From Campanula takesimana (taxonomy: Eukaryota > Streptophyta > Magnoliopsida > Asterales > Campanulaceae), in the NCBI GenBank assembly GCA_026119855.1, contig JAOWBW010000303.1, forward strand, positions 186,001 to 250,000: a DNA stretch of 64,000 bases, read 5' to 3'. The notes under the pieces are model-generated. The model did not search any database. It was not told where the DNA came from and was given only the letters and a program-made list of their open reading frames with translations. This document shows positions 1 through 12,679 of this stretch, piece by piece. Within the stretch, counting starts at the first letter, position 1. Each line of letters begins with the position of its first letter. Both the position numbers and the translations under genes were made by a program.

Positions 1-170
1 CTCTAATGAAATTCTAAAAGTTGTAATTGATTAATCATTAAGTGATTTATTAATAACACATTTTAGAATTTTATTGTGATGATTAGATTAACATCAATGA
101 TTGGTCATTTGTTGACTATAAAAGTCAAAATGAGACTATCTTTCTGGGACAGAGGAAGTATCTTCATACT
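1..170. repeat. Degenerate Stowaway-like MITE, right part
   Basis: The segment ends in ctgggacagaggaagta, a mutated Stowaway (Tc1/mariner) terminus. Its body resembles parts of 22500-22670 and 36060-36220 (the 'gtaattgataaatcgttaagtg' and 'gaccatctttc' blocks). The left end lies outside the window or is lost. Confidence 0.55.
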
Positions 171-1410
171 TTTTTTCATTATTACTATTACGATACGAAT
201 AAACTTTAACTAATAATTTTACTAAAAAAACTTTAACCAATAATTTTTAGTTGATTTAATAATTCAAATAAAAATTTAAAACTTGATATTGACAGTATTA
301 TTGATGATGTAACAAGTGTACCAGTAGTTGATCTGTAATAGACTCTCATAGGGATTCTGTAATAGATTAGGAATCTATTTAATAGACTAGGCAATTGATC
401 AATACAACATGATGGAAATTGCCTGGTCTAGTACCAGACTATTAACAATAAAAACTTTCAGATTTTCATTTGTACAATTAAGTCAATTTAAAATTATTGC
501 TCAAAGTTTTTTTATAGTAACGGCTCATAAAAAGATATCTTTCTACCAAAAAAGAGTTGCATTTTGATAAAGAGCTTTTCAATATCCATAATGAAAAGAG
601 AAAACGTTCTGAAGAACTCTTCATATAAATTCAAACCTTACCAAAAAAATATTATTGTGGACATTAGGTGCCTAAATTAAACATGAACACTGATGATAAG
701 TTCTACGTGTGGATAAGTGCCTCAAGTCCAGTGTTCTAAAAGACCCCTGTCCAGGCCGCCTAGGCGCTAAGCCCCGCCTAAGATATTATATTTATTTCTG
801 AATTCTCGACCCCGCCTAGATCCCGCCTAGGCTCTAGGCGGCCCTGCAGTGCATAGCGACCGCCTAGCGTTTTTTAGAACCTTGGCCTAAACACGCCCAT
901 ATAGACTTTGCCATTCATTGAGCTAATTGATAAATAAAGGCCCAACAATGAATATTAATTCCCATATATCAGAAATAATGAGATAGTTCCAAATTTAAAA
1001 ATGTATAACTTAGAAATTGAGATGGCAACAAAAATTCATGGATGATAGTACAAATAAAAGTCGGGTACAAGTTTTGAGTTCACCATACTCGAGACACTTG
1101 GAAAATGTAAGCTCTGTACAAAGGCAGGACGATCCCGGAAGCTTCCATTATCCAAATTCCTCATCTATACCCTTTTCCCAATGTCGAAAACTCGACCTTA
1201 AATACTCAAAGCATTTAAACATCACTAAACACGGTACTGAATTCCTCTATTAGGAATCACAAACCAAGGAAGATGTTACATGACGTACAAGTAATTGCAC
1301 ACATACCTCTACAATTTAACATCAACAGTCGACTCTATTTACATAACAGGTCAACAGCGCCATATCTGGTCAACAGAGTGAGTGATGAGCATATGTCACA
1401 TGACGCCTAA
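171..1410. other. Intergenic, downstream of the SIN3-like gene
   Basis: AT-rich sequence with no reading frame I can support. It presumably contains the SIN3-like 3' UTR next to 1411. The only structured piece is the terminal-repeat element at 733-880. Confidence 0.5.
733..880. repeat. Short MITE with gttctaaaa termini
   Basis: The left end gttctaaaaga and right end ttttttagaac are inverted repeats. Between them lie several GC-rich copies of cgcctaggcg and its variants. This islet of high GC in AT-rich DNA looks like a hAT-type MITE, but I see no clear target-site duplication. Confidence 0.5.
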
Positions 1411-4400
1411 TTACCTCGACCACGCAGCTGTTAAGAATCTGTGAAACCGTTCTATTCTTGACTGATCAGAGCATGATGATGTGCCTTGTGCCGCCTTACT
1501 TTTTTGCCTTTTCTCACGGTAAAAGAAATCTTCAGTGTCAAGAACGTAGGATATCTGCAGACCATGCAAATCATAGCAGAAGAACAAAAGAATTTAACTA
1601 CCATGGTATTTGGGTAAATGACCTTTTGCCAATCTAACAACTTAATCAGAAGTCATACAGCCAAATGAAAAAGAAAAAAGTCAACAAGGGAATGGCATGA
1701 AAAGAATGCAATATCATAAGACTTCTTTTTTAACGCAAGAAACCAAAAATCAGACAAATCCTTTGAGATAAGCGCCTTGAAGCGAGTGTTGTGATGGTGG
1801 GCGTACCTTAGATGAGTTGCAAGCCATCTTACATTCCAACCCATTGACCATATGCACCCCTTCCATAGCAGTAGATAATGCAGAAGACTCATCCAGGTGT
1901 TTATATTTGTGTTTATTTCTGCAAACAACTTAATTTGTTATGCCTTGGAAAGAAACTCGTGATATCTTTAGTTATTCATGGATACTTTAGGCATTAGCTT
2001 CGTGAGGTTATCTGTGGTAAAATAATAAATCAGGAAAAAAGTTGATTAATCAGTTGAAGCGGAAAGTGTACCTCTGCATCATGATCCTAGATTCCTTTTT
2101 TCCAGACAAAATTGAAAGAAAGTCATTGTGAAGATATGCTGCAAAGTTGGGATCAACAGAAACCGAAACTACTTCATGCTTTTCATTTCCATCATCCATC
2201 AGTTGGATTGACAAGCGGGTAGGGCTAGATGACTAAGACAAACAAAAAAAAAGAAACTCAATATCCAAAATTATCAATACAGAGAAAATATGGCCCCTGA
2301 CTTCGAAACAAAAATAAGGAAAAATGAACCAAAGACACCTACACATTGTAATCGGTAAATGTTCTCATCATGCATGAGGACATGTGCATTCTCGTAATAC
2401 ACGGAATCAACATATTTCTCAGTTTTTCGATATTTTTCATATTCGTATAACTGTAGAAGCTTGTTGTCCATCTCATCACTTGCAACATTTTGAAGCTGCA
2501 GTAGATAGAGGCAAATTTTAGAAACCTTTGTTAAGTGAATTTGACACAAAAATTGATTGAGCACTACAAGCGGATCTATTAGTGCAACACACCTGCTTGA
2601 CAAGCTTGTATACCACCTTGTCCAACGTAAATAGCACATAGGACTGATTTCCAATAATGGCTCGACAATCATCCTCAAACTTTCCGTTATCAATAGATCC
2701 GTCAAGCAAACTGTAAAGTGCACTCATAAATCTGCAATAGTACAACACATGATATCCGAGGTTAACATGAGATAAGAAAAACTAAGTAGACTAGGAGAAG
2801 AAAGATTTAGAACTAAGTAACCTGGAATAGAGGTCAGGAGGACAAGTATCCTTATTATTTTTCAATTTCATTTCAGCCGATGCCAAATTCAGTTTCGCCG
2901 TTAAGAGTCTGTCATACAACACCTGGCAAAAAAGCAGAAACAAGAATCATCTAGCAGGTTGTTGAAAAAACGGTGTCAACGAATAATAAGATGTTGGAAA
3001 AACCCAGGGACCATAACTAAACAAACAAACGTGTATTTCCCACATTCCCTTCAACAATTAAGATTAAAAACAAAAAAGTGAAGAATAAACAGAATACTTA
3101 CTTGATGAAGCCTAAAAAGCACATAAAACGAATCATTCCCGTAAAAAACACGAGAATCATTCCTGATTCCATTGACATGTGATGCTGAAGCAACATACTT
3201 AGCCAAGGGCTTTGCAGTCAGCAGAAATTGCTCTGATGGGGAACCGTCTAACCCAACAAAGTTTGCATCATCTGTCCCCTCTACCTCCCCTTCGCTTTCC
3301 ACTTTACCATCATGTTCCCCATCTTCCTCCTCATGCTCTTCCGGCGAGCACTCATCAGCAGCAGACTCGCTGCCTGAGACATCGTCACCAGCCTCCGACA
3401 CATTTTCACTGTCCTCATCATCAGCATCTGCATCGTTTTCCCCTCCAGCATCCTGACAATGCCTGCTCTCTACACTACGCTTTTTATTAACATGTGATCC
3501 ACCATCTCCATATGCAGAAAAATTACCCTCATCAAAATCACGAGTAGGTGACAGCTCGCCCTCTTCTTTCTCAATTTTGGAGGGGCCAGCAGAATCTCCG
3601 GTATGTCTTCTCGCCTTGGTGGCTTCAGTAAAACCTCCATTTGCCAATGTAACAACAGGTGTAGAAGCATTACCATGCTGAGGAACAAAATAGATATCAA
3701 ACATTCAGACATCTTGCTAAATTAGGACCAAGAAGTTAGCATCACCATGGAAAATCATGGAAATCGGGTACGCAGAGAGGCAGGGTAAGGGGATAATTGC
3801 AATTGCATCATGGCTAGGGAAGTTATACCTCTGATGAGGGTATGTCAGTATTCAACTTGGCTCCATGACCATCCTCAGCGGTATTATTCGGTCTTGACAA
3901 AGTTGCGTCACGTCCTTGAAAGTTGAAATGAAATAATAAGATTAAGAAAATAGAGAACATTTGAAAATCTAGGGTAGGGTAAACAACAGTATCAGACATT
4001 AATTGGGACATTGTAAGAAACAATGGTTGCATGATCAGATAATAGTCAGTATACAAACCTGAATGTTCCATGCTAATTCTGCACATAATGTTATCTGCTC
4101 CAAGGACATGAGATTGACCAGATTCTGTTACTCGTTCAAGTGAAGATGCTGCTCCGTTAGATCCAGACACCTTATTATCCCCAACAGCTGTGTTCTTCAG
4201 CTCTTTCTCCGACTTAAACCCATCATCCTCAGCCATACTATCCCCATTTACTAAACCAATCCTGCTCGAATCTATAATACCCATTGAATTATTTTCATCT
4301 CCATTGCATAGAGGCTTTAACTGAAAATTTATCATAGCACCATCAGCTACAGGAATAATGTCACTTTCTCCAACATTTGTACCTGTAATCTTAGCAGATC

Positions 4401-7400
4401 GACGTCTAAAAGCACCAGCATCTTCAGCACCACCCTCGGATGTGTTAGGTCGAGAAGGGACACCTAGCATTGGCTCCAAGAAGGTGGTCCAAAGCCTCAA
4501 GACTTTGTTCAACTGCTCCTTGGTCGTGCATATCTCTTCACATGAAAACTTGATAAGTTTATACAAGTCATCATGAATGTCTGAATCAGAAAAGTCAAAC
4601 TCGAGATTTGGGATAGTAGAATGTCTGTGTCCAGCAACAATAGTGAGGAGCATATCATCCTCATTCTGTTTTTTCTCCTTCATTTCTTTTATCTCCGCAA
4701 CTAATGCTGTAAAAAAACATGCCAATAAATTTAGAACCAAGAGTGTATTAAATGAAAACTCATGTGCTTGCGTGTGAGAAAAAGAGGGAGAGTTTAGGAA
4801 TAATGGCTCCCTTACATTTCGTGCTCAAGTTCTTAGAATCTTGTTGCTTGAAATAGAAGCTGCGGTGATCAAGAGACTTGTAATGATTCTTAGCATAAAC
4901 GTCAGCCCAAACCTTGTCAAAATCTGATCGACACCTGGTCCACTCATCTTGCTTCTGTTTTAAGCGAGTCAGTATAACAGGCAATGTAGGAGACGGGTTT
5001 CGGCGCAATGTGTCCAACACATCAAGACCATGATCACCATATAGACGTTCAATGCACCGTAAATTCAGTGCTACACCCATAAAATGGCAAAGGCATTAGT
5101 AGACTACAAAGATATTTGGCAACATTACAAAAAACTTAAAAGTGCATTTTTTTATGTCATAGTATCTACTAACCTGTAAAGTGTTCTTCAATAGTCAAGG
5201 GACTCTCTGGACTGATTGAATTATCATTAAAGCGACTTAATAATACCTCAGCATGTTCAGCAGCGGAGCTTACAGACTCCAATATCATGTCTAGCTCAAA
5301 TCTGGATGTAACAACAGGACTCAAATATCACTTAACAAGAGCCAATAAACTCAGACAACCATATCACATAGATGAATTTGTTACACGTAAAGCATCAAAA
5401 AGTAAAAGCACAGTTTAAACAAAGTCTCAATATACACTACTAATTTATTGGTACTGCATAATATTAATAATATAAGAAACCCATATGTCATACCTGTCGT
5501 CTTCACATCTAAATAGGCTCTCCTCATACTGATTTCTGCGCATATGCTTGAAAGAATAATCCTCACTACCTGAAGTCACAGATACCCATAGATCGTTCAG
5601 TACTTGAGCTCCGAGTTCTGACCTCTGGCTTACTGTGGGTAGTGGATACTGCAAATAGACAAATACCAATTATGTGAGATCAAGCATAGTCCATTAGGTC
5701 CATTCATAAGCCCAAACAACAAGAAAGGTAAGTGTATTCTTACATCCTCAGGGAGAAGCCTATAACTGGGAGTGCAACGTTGACAATTGGAGAGATCAAG
5801 CTCTTGTATAGATTTTCCCCAATACTTCTCCTTGCACTTGTCATTTTCTTTAGTCACATCAGTTTCACGCCTTTGCTCCCTTTCTTTATCCTCCACCTTT
5901 ACAGACTTGGATCCACGACCTTCATTCCACAAGGATTCTGCAAAACAAGACTTTCTCGGTTACACAACAAAAATAAATATGAAGCATCCCTAGACATTGT
6001 GTTCAGCTTTTGAATTGAAAATTCTCAGCTCAGCATGCACAATAAAAACAAAATTAAACTACATGAACAAATGGAAGACTATTTTCCTATCTATCACAGA
6101 TACAGGAGGCAGTAGCACCACATACTTTTGTCCATAACACCAGCAAGGAACCCATCTGCAAAACAAAAAAAAGAAATTATCAGAAACTATCTAAACATTG
6201 TTGTAGCAAACAATGTGACATAATTTCTTCAGCAAGTACCTATACTTTCACAACGCTCCAAAAATACATTGAACCCTTCCATAAGATCTGGGTGCTTTCC
6301 AAGTAAATCAGCAACCTAAAACAAGAAAAGTTTCGAACCAAATTCACTATTACAAGAAAAACTTAAAAGCACCAAACTCAATATAAGAAATCAGGAAAAA
6401 TGCAACAACAGTAATTCATTATTTAGATTTCGGGTTGGGTATATCTTGACCTATATCACAATCTAGCCCGAACCTTGGTCGAGATGAAAAACAAATAGGT
6501 AAAGATACCATGTTCAACTTTGACTTTATACAATGGTCATTTAAAATAATTTAGCTTAATGGGTGAGATGAGAGCTGTGATATCAACATAAAGCTCAAGA
6601 AGCATAGCTTCCCTATGAAGAGATAAAGTGTAAGCTGAAATGTCATAATAACTCAAAACATTTATGTTTTCAGAAGTAAAAAGAAGATTGTTACTGACAT
6701 ATCATCCAAAAAATCTTCTAGTTCTGATATAACTTAAAGGCTTTACAAGGGTAACTAGAAATAACAGGTATAGAAAAATACAGATGGATAATTTACATAC
6801 CAGACTTTGTAATTCCTTCCTCGTGATGATTTCTGTACTATAGATATGAAGACACTTCAAGAATGCCTGGTAATCATCTGGACTGCGTAACCTATCCTTA
6901 ACTTTCTCACAAAACGTGAACTCATGGCTGTATATGTCTGAAATGAATACGTTGCAAGATAAGACAAACAGATTTACTACCTATACAAGGACACACAGAA
7001 GGCAAAATCTATTTAAAAAAAAAAAAAAAAACACTCCAAACAAATCAAATAGATTTTATTTGGTAGGCCAGGAAATACATTTCAAAAAAAAAAAAAAAAA
7101 GAAGAAAGAAGGCAAGACAGCTTGTATCCTTCCATGAAAACATAAAATAATCAAAAAGGTCAAACGTAAAGTCAACAACAAAACATTGGGGATAGCGAAA
7201 GACTTTCTTTTTAATGGGCCACGTTTAAAGAAAAGAGTTCTGCAGACTGTCCACAATACAAATGACATGTACAAAGATATTATAAACTAACTTATGAATA
7301 TTCATCTCACTTTTTCATCAAGAATATGGCTTTACAAAACAGGCATAAATCAAATGGCCAATTGCAGGAAAGTTAGACCAAAAAATGACACGGCAAGCGA

Positions 7401-10400
7401 GTTAAGCACCTATTTGGTCCTTAACCTATTGAGTTGTTTTCCTTTTGGTCCTTAACCTATTTTGGTTTTCCTTTTGGTCCTTGATGTACGTAGGTGCAGG
7501 ATAAAGTGGTCCTTAACCTATTTTAGTTTTCCTTTTGGTTCTTGATGTACCTATTTGCAGGACAAAGTGGTCCTTGACCTATTTTGGTTTTCCTTTCGGT
7601 CAACAAGCCATGTCGACGATTTTAAGGACCACTTTGTCCGGCAAATAGGTACATCAAGGACCAAAAGGAAAACTAAAATAGGTTAAGGACCACTTTATCC
7701 TGCAACTAGGTACATCAAGGACCAAAAGGAAAACCAAAATAGGTTAAGGACCAAAAGGAAAACAACTCAATAGGTTAAGGACCAAATAGGTGCTTAACTC
7801 CACGGCAAGCACATAATCAACCAGCCTAACCCAATATCCAACGAAACCAACGAGGATGGAATAAAATGAGGGACACTAGTTACTTGTAGGAGGTTAACAG
7901 AAAATTAGATAATCCAAGTACACACAAAATGTTGACAAGTATCCCGAAAGATGTAATTCAGGACATGACAATAATATATGATTTAAGCACTCACTTCTCA
8001 GGTTATCCTTGTCATCATATGAAGCCAAAACAGGATGCACTCCGAAGTCATCAACCTTGCGGGAAGGCTTCCTCTTTTCAGAAAGCCGAGGCATGCTCAT
8101 GTCCCTATTGGTATCATGCTCAGGTTCTTTATAATCCTGATCGCGGTTTCTTCTGTCTCTGCTTTCTTTTTCAGCACGTTTTCGCTGCTCCTTGTGCAAT
8201 TTCACCATCGTCTTATCATCGTGCATATCAGGACGTTCAACGCTTAAATCATTTTCAGCATGGGGACCAGTGATTCTATCCCTTCGACCTCGTTGCTGAA
8301 AACAATATAATGTTTATTCCCTTCTTAGTAAAAGTAGAAAACAATTAAGGATGAACATAGAAATACATTACCTTATCCATTTGCACCTGTCGCAATCCAG
8401 AGCTTCGCTCATCATAACGCTGATAAGAATGCCGGTTTAATGAAGCATGATGAGCTGATGCAACAGCTGAAGCATCTGGCAAGAATCTTGTGAACTCATC
8501 GAGAAGGTCTGGATGGTCGTCAAAAAGAGCAGCAACCTACACACACACCACATAGAACCAATATTCACCTGAATATCCAAGAAAGATAAACTGTACCATT
8601 TGTCAATGGACATTGATTATATAAATCACCTCATGGTAGACTTCAGTGATGCCCTTGTGCTCCTTACGGTACATGTTTAAGATGTCTAAAAATGATTTAT
8701 AAACGTGATCATCACTTTGAAAACGTTTCTGCATCAGGAGTGAGAGGTAAGTTCACATATTGTGTAACTCAGATTCATGATTCGAAATCCTAAATTCATT
8801 AAAAAAAAAAAAAAAAAAAAAAAAGGGAGTTTCACCTTTATTTTGTTTACAAAACTTATTGCCTCCTCAAACTCGACAGTTCTTTTTGCCGGAGCCTCTT
8901 CCTCATCGATTACGGTTATTTCGTAACCCTTGGGCAAGAATGTGTTAAACCCAAATATCAGATTGTTATGCCCTTTAAACAGTTCTTTCACCCTTGCTAT
9001 GACACCAGCAGTGTCAATTCTGCACAAACATGTGTCCCAGTACGAGTCAGTGAGATCAATTCAGAACAACTGCCTGTTAGACCATATACAATGGTTTCAA
9101 CAAAAAAACCAATTCAACACCCACTTTATTACTCCACATCAGCTTCCCTCTCTTCCAACTCATCCATTCAACACTCATTCAACCAAACACCCTACAATGG
9201 TTTGTTTGATCCCCCATTCAACACTTTTCCCACTCATCATCCTATACCCCACCACTTAAATTTTATTTTTTATTTTTTATTTTTATGATTAGTGTTGAAA
9301 TAGTTATTATTGGGATCCATTTCAAGAAAAAAGATGGGTTTTTTTTTGTGTCGGAATACAATAAAACTTATGTCAATTTAAAGAGAGAAAAAAAATTAGG
9401 AATTTTGGTGTAAAAAAAAAAAAATAAAAATTTTTTTTGTGAAATAATTGAGCTCAAATAATTGGGATAAAAAAAAAAACTCGTCCGCCAATCAGATGGC
9501 GACAAGTGTCAACACCAAAAAAAAAAAAAAAAAAAAAAGAGGCCGACTTCGGCGCAGACGCGCCCTTGTCTGCGCGTGAAGTACACGCGCCTCTCTGGCC
9601 CAATAGAGAGGCGCCACGTGGCAAAAACGGACCCATCTCTTTCCCATTCACAGTGTGAATTTTTTTCACAAAAAAATTCACACAAACTCATTTCAACAAC
9701 CATTGGAGCAATTCATGGAAATTTTTTTTGTGAATTTCAATTCAACACCCTCATTTTTGCCCCATTGTACATGGTCTTACAAGCAAACTTACAAGGAGAA
9801 AATGATATACCTTTGAGCCTTGAAATCCTTCATCACGTCAAGGAACATATCATACTTCTCCCTCTGATCTCGGAACATGTCCTTGACTTCCTTCAAGTAC
9901 GTTAATGCATCATTGGTCGTAAGTTTCTGTGCACTAGTGCCGCCGCCAACACCTTCTCCCCCTCCTCCTCCTCCCCCACCCCCTCCTCCAGGAACTTGGG
10001 GTTGTCCATATCTACATCCACAGATGAATAACAAGTTCAGGATGCAAAAAAGAAAACAAGCCCCAAATTAAATACTCCCTCCGTCCATAAGTGAATGTCC
10101 ATTTTCAAGAAAGTTTTTGTCCCAAATGAATGTATTTTTGAAAAAAAAAAAAAAAGGTCCCTAAATGTATTTTTACTGGTCATTTTATACTTGCAAAACT
10201 AAATGTTTAGAAAGTGGATAATAAGAATATATATGCACTTTGCCATTTTAAAAAGTAAACATTTTCAGAACTTCCCTTAATTAAAATTTGGACATTTATT
10301 TAAGGATGGAGGGAGTAAAAATTAGTAACAAAAAATGCTATAAAATGGCACATGGAATTTTTTCCATAAATTAATCTCTCCATTCTGAAGCAGAAACAGT

Positions 10401-11031
10401 CCCTCTCATTTACTTTCTCCAAAAGCTCAAACTATCTCCTACTAATAAGATTTTCCCTAAATGGAAAATTTGGGCCTAAAATGATAAAACCCTAGACTGT
10501 CAAGTACAATTGCTTGGCTGGCCAGCATATGAAAAAAGTTCAAAATTTCTTATCTACCCCAGATATTCTGGTGAGCAAATCAATAAAGATGAAGAGCATA
10601 GGCAAATCAAAGTTTCCAAAACACAGTCACAAATAAAAGATTCTTCATCAAACCACTCTCTAACAAGCCCCCAACAAAATCAAACAAATTGAGGGCACTC
10701 ACAAACTAAGCCCCATAAAAGCACAATCAAATTAAGAATCACTCAACACCATCAAACAATTAAGAAACTTCACTCAGTAGAATTGCATGACACACATAAC
10801 TGACCTAAAATTCATAAAACCGCACTGTAAATTAATCAGACAGAAACGCACAACTCCTAAAGAAAAAATCAACTTAAATTAACAAAATCAACCAACTCTA
10901 ACGAATAAAACCCCAAAAAACAAAACAATTGTAGAGATAGAGAGAGAAAAGGCTCACGATTCTCCCCGAGAAGAACCGAACGGCCGTTTAAATTGCGAGT
11001 TCGCAAAAACATCATCTCTCAATCGTTTCAT
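1411..11031 (-). CDS. SNL: Paired amphipathic helix protein SIN3-like (SNL) transcriptional co-repressor
   Basis: Nuclear scaffold of histone deacetylase co-repressor complexes. I resolved 22 GT-AG exons: complement(join(1411..1554,1807..1918,2072..2232,2343..2495,2593..2731,2822..2922,3102..3677,3829..3914,4059..4706,4816..5070,5174..5301,5494..5648,5744..5937,6126..6155,6240..6315,6801..6937,7995..8295,8372..8536,8630..8728,8836..9019,9811..10011,10958..11031)). They sum to 4119 bp, 1372 aa, with no internal stop; Arabidopsis SNL proteins are similar in size. It starts MKRLRDDVFANSQFKRPFG, followed by a Gly-rich run. PAH1 is about residues 48-118, PAH2 138-208 and PAH3 344-412. The Sin3 HDAC-interaction region (IQELDLSNCQRCTPSYRLLP) is about 452-560. 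An acidic Glu/Asp/Ser stretch lies in exon 16 and the Sin3 C-terminal region follows in exons 16-20. Introns hold a MULE hairpin, a Harbinger-like element and a Stowaway MITE. I cannot say which of SNL1-SNL6 is the orthologue. Confidence 0.93.
7399..7800. mobile_element. Mutator-like foldback MITE in a SIN3 intron
   Basis: 402 bp between perfect 10-bp direct repeats cacggcaagc (7389-7398 and 7801-7810). The termini are identical inverted repeats starting gagttaagcacctatttggt, and the arms (repeats of 'ggtccttaacctatt ... ccttttggtcc') are complementary along almost the whole element. It would fold into a long hairpin. Long inverted repeats with a 9-11 bp TSD are typical of MULEs. Confidence 0.85.
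9080..9776. mobile_element. PIF/Harbinger (Tourist-like) element in the PAH1 intron of the SIN3-like gene
   Basis: 697 bp flanked by TTA at 9077-9079 and 9777-9779. The ends gaccatatacaatgg and ccattgtacatggtc are inverted repeats. There is no transposase frame. The core (about 9540-9620) is unusually GC-rich, with cgcgcccttgtctgcgcg and gaggcgccacgtggc, set among A and T runs. It interrupts the intron between coding exons 2 and 3 without touching splice sites. Confidence 0.75.
10075..10315. mobile_element. Stowaway MITE in SIN3 intron 1
   Basis: Termini ctccctccgtcc and ggatggagggag, flanked by TA on both sides. 241 bp, non-coding, in the intron between coding exons 1 and 2. Confidence 0.8.
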
Positions 11032-11300
11032 CCCTACAAAACGAACCAAGAAAACAAGTTCATTAAACAAAAATGAAAAAAACACCCGAAAAGTACAATC
11101 AAATTAACGAATAATTTTGCATCGTTTCCCAAAAAAAAAAGAAAAGTAAAATTAAGAAAGTTCACCTGTGAAGTGAACGGCAGAAACAGATCTAGCATCC
11201 GAGAGATTGAAAAGGAGTAGAATCGTGTAGATCAAAGTTGTTGAAGAAGAAGGATTGATTAATCTTTGGGTTTAGTCCCTCGTTCGCCCCCCTCTCCCAC
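11032..11300 (-). promoter_or_regulatory. 5' leader of the SIN3-like gene with a leader intron
   Basis: On the minus strand an acceptor ttttgtag sits 2 bases before the ATG, and a donor ttcacag|gtgaac lies near 11166. The leader is therefore probably split by a ~130 bp intron, with a non-coding first exon upstream of about 11166. I saw no clear TATA box upstream, only CT-rich tracts around 11280-11380. Confidence 0.5.
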
Positions 11301-11544
11301 TCTTTAACGTTAGGGAAGCATCAACAAGCTCTAACGAGAAAAAAAGTGTGTGTGAGAAAAAAGAAAAGCAAATGTTATGTTTGTACGAGTTGTAATAATC
11401 TTTAACACTGGAGTATTTATAATTCGGGGCCGGGCTTTTGTTGAATTGTTTTCAAACTGGTCTTGGGCTTTATTCACTTCAGTATATGGGCTATTGATCA
11501 CGAGTACATGACCGTGCCTTTAATGAGTCCACCACTAAATTGTA

Positions 11545-11715
11545 GAGTCCAAATCCTTTGTGCCACTTTGTGTACAACTTCATATACCAAAAGTGATTTA
11601 ATGGCTCACGGTTATTGAGAATGGTATTATAGTAATAGTTTGCAAACATGTGCACGATTGGATTATAAGTGGTATATGGAGTGACACACAAAAGTGGTAC
11701 AAGAGATCTCGACTC
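11545..11715. mobile_element. 171-bp Mutator-like MITE, copy 1
   Basis: Flanked by the 9-bp direct repeat taaattgta (11536-11544 and 11716-11724). The ends gagtccaaatcctttgtgcc and the complement of ggtacaagagatctcgactc are inverted repeats. A second copy of identical length is at 42828-42998. Confidence 0.8.
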
Positions 11716-11811
11716 TAAATTGTATGGAGTCCAAAATTGACAGAATCTCGAACAATACCTCTGTTTACTATTTTCTACCCGTCTTTTTTCTCTTACTTTC
11801 ACACGAGAAAA

Positions 11812-11979
11812 TTTTGGGGGAAACTAGTTTCTCCAAAAGTTATAAAAAGTCTTGTTTTTATAGGGTTGAAGGTTTAGGGTTTAGAGTTTCAATTTTAGGG
11901 TTTAGGGTTTCAGGTTTAGGGTTTAAGGGTTAAAAACACGACTTTTTATAATTTATGGAGGAACTAGTTTCCCCCAAAA
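11812..11979. mobile_element. Terminal-inverted-repeat element carrying telomere-like repeats
   Basis: Inverted ends of about 45 bp (ttttgggggaaactagttt and its complement) enclose about 70 bp of variant ttagggt units, roughly seven copies of the Arabidopsis-type TTTAGGG motif with substitutions. No protein is encoded and I found no clear TSD. Confidence 0.6.
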
Positions 11980-12679
11980 CACACTCTTCACACATTTGAT
12001 AATATTTAGAGCCAGTCTTATAAAAACTTGTTTTACACTAAGAGATGAAAAACCGGGTTAACCATGAGTGTCACCGCATTTTGAAAACACATTTTATGCT
12101 AAAACGAGCGTAAAACAAGTTTTTCACGAGATTTTCGCAACACTTATACTGCTTACACTATTTTTAATCATGTACTCAAAACAAAATACAACTTTTAATA
12201 GCCCTAGTTAAGAAATGAAGTCTCCCCCGGCATGAGACGTTTTTCATGCACCCAGTAGCGAAGCCGCGCATACTATTCAATAGTGGTCGACCTCTTTGAC
12301 TTTTTGATGCATGTTATTTTAATAAATCTAAATTTTGAATAAACAAATCAAAAACATGAGTTTTACCTATTACGCCTATATAATTATGGTATAAAAAAAT
12401 AAAATAAAATCAAATAGGGAGTAACTCAAATCAAGACATAATTGAGCAATGGCAATGCATAAAGTACCTAAGAAGAAGATTCAATGAAAACAATAGGGGA
12501 TCCCAAACAACAAAAGACAAGGAAAACACAAGGCAATTGCCCGACAAGATCTTCATTCAGACCTCATACAAAAGCATAAACTCAATCACCTTAAAACGTT
12601 CATTCAAGTGCTTAATCATTCAGATTATGGTCCCCAAAATCCTAATAAACTTCTAATCACTGACTAATTGCTTGTGCAA
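11980..12679. other. Intergenic between the SIN3 promoter and ABCB pseudogene A
   Basis: No gene seen. AT-rich sequence, probably including the former 3' UTR of the ABCB copy next to 12680. Confidence 0.4.

Noticed and set aside
1017..1253. 78-codon plus-strand open frame downstream of the SIN3-like gene
   Set aside because: No domain, no codon pattern, no splice context; chance frame in or near the 3' UTR.
3172..3490. Overlapping plus-strand open frames opposite SIN3 exon 16
   Set aside because: They mirror the low-complexity acidic Asp/Glu/Ser coding of the minus-strand exon; Ser/Pro/His-rich products with no splice or family support.
11850..11935. True telomere or chromosome end
   Set aside because: Only about seven imperfect units, enclosed by inverted repeats, with genes on both sides.
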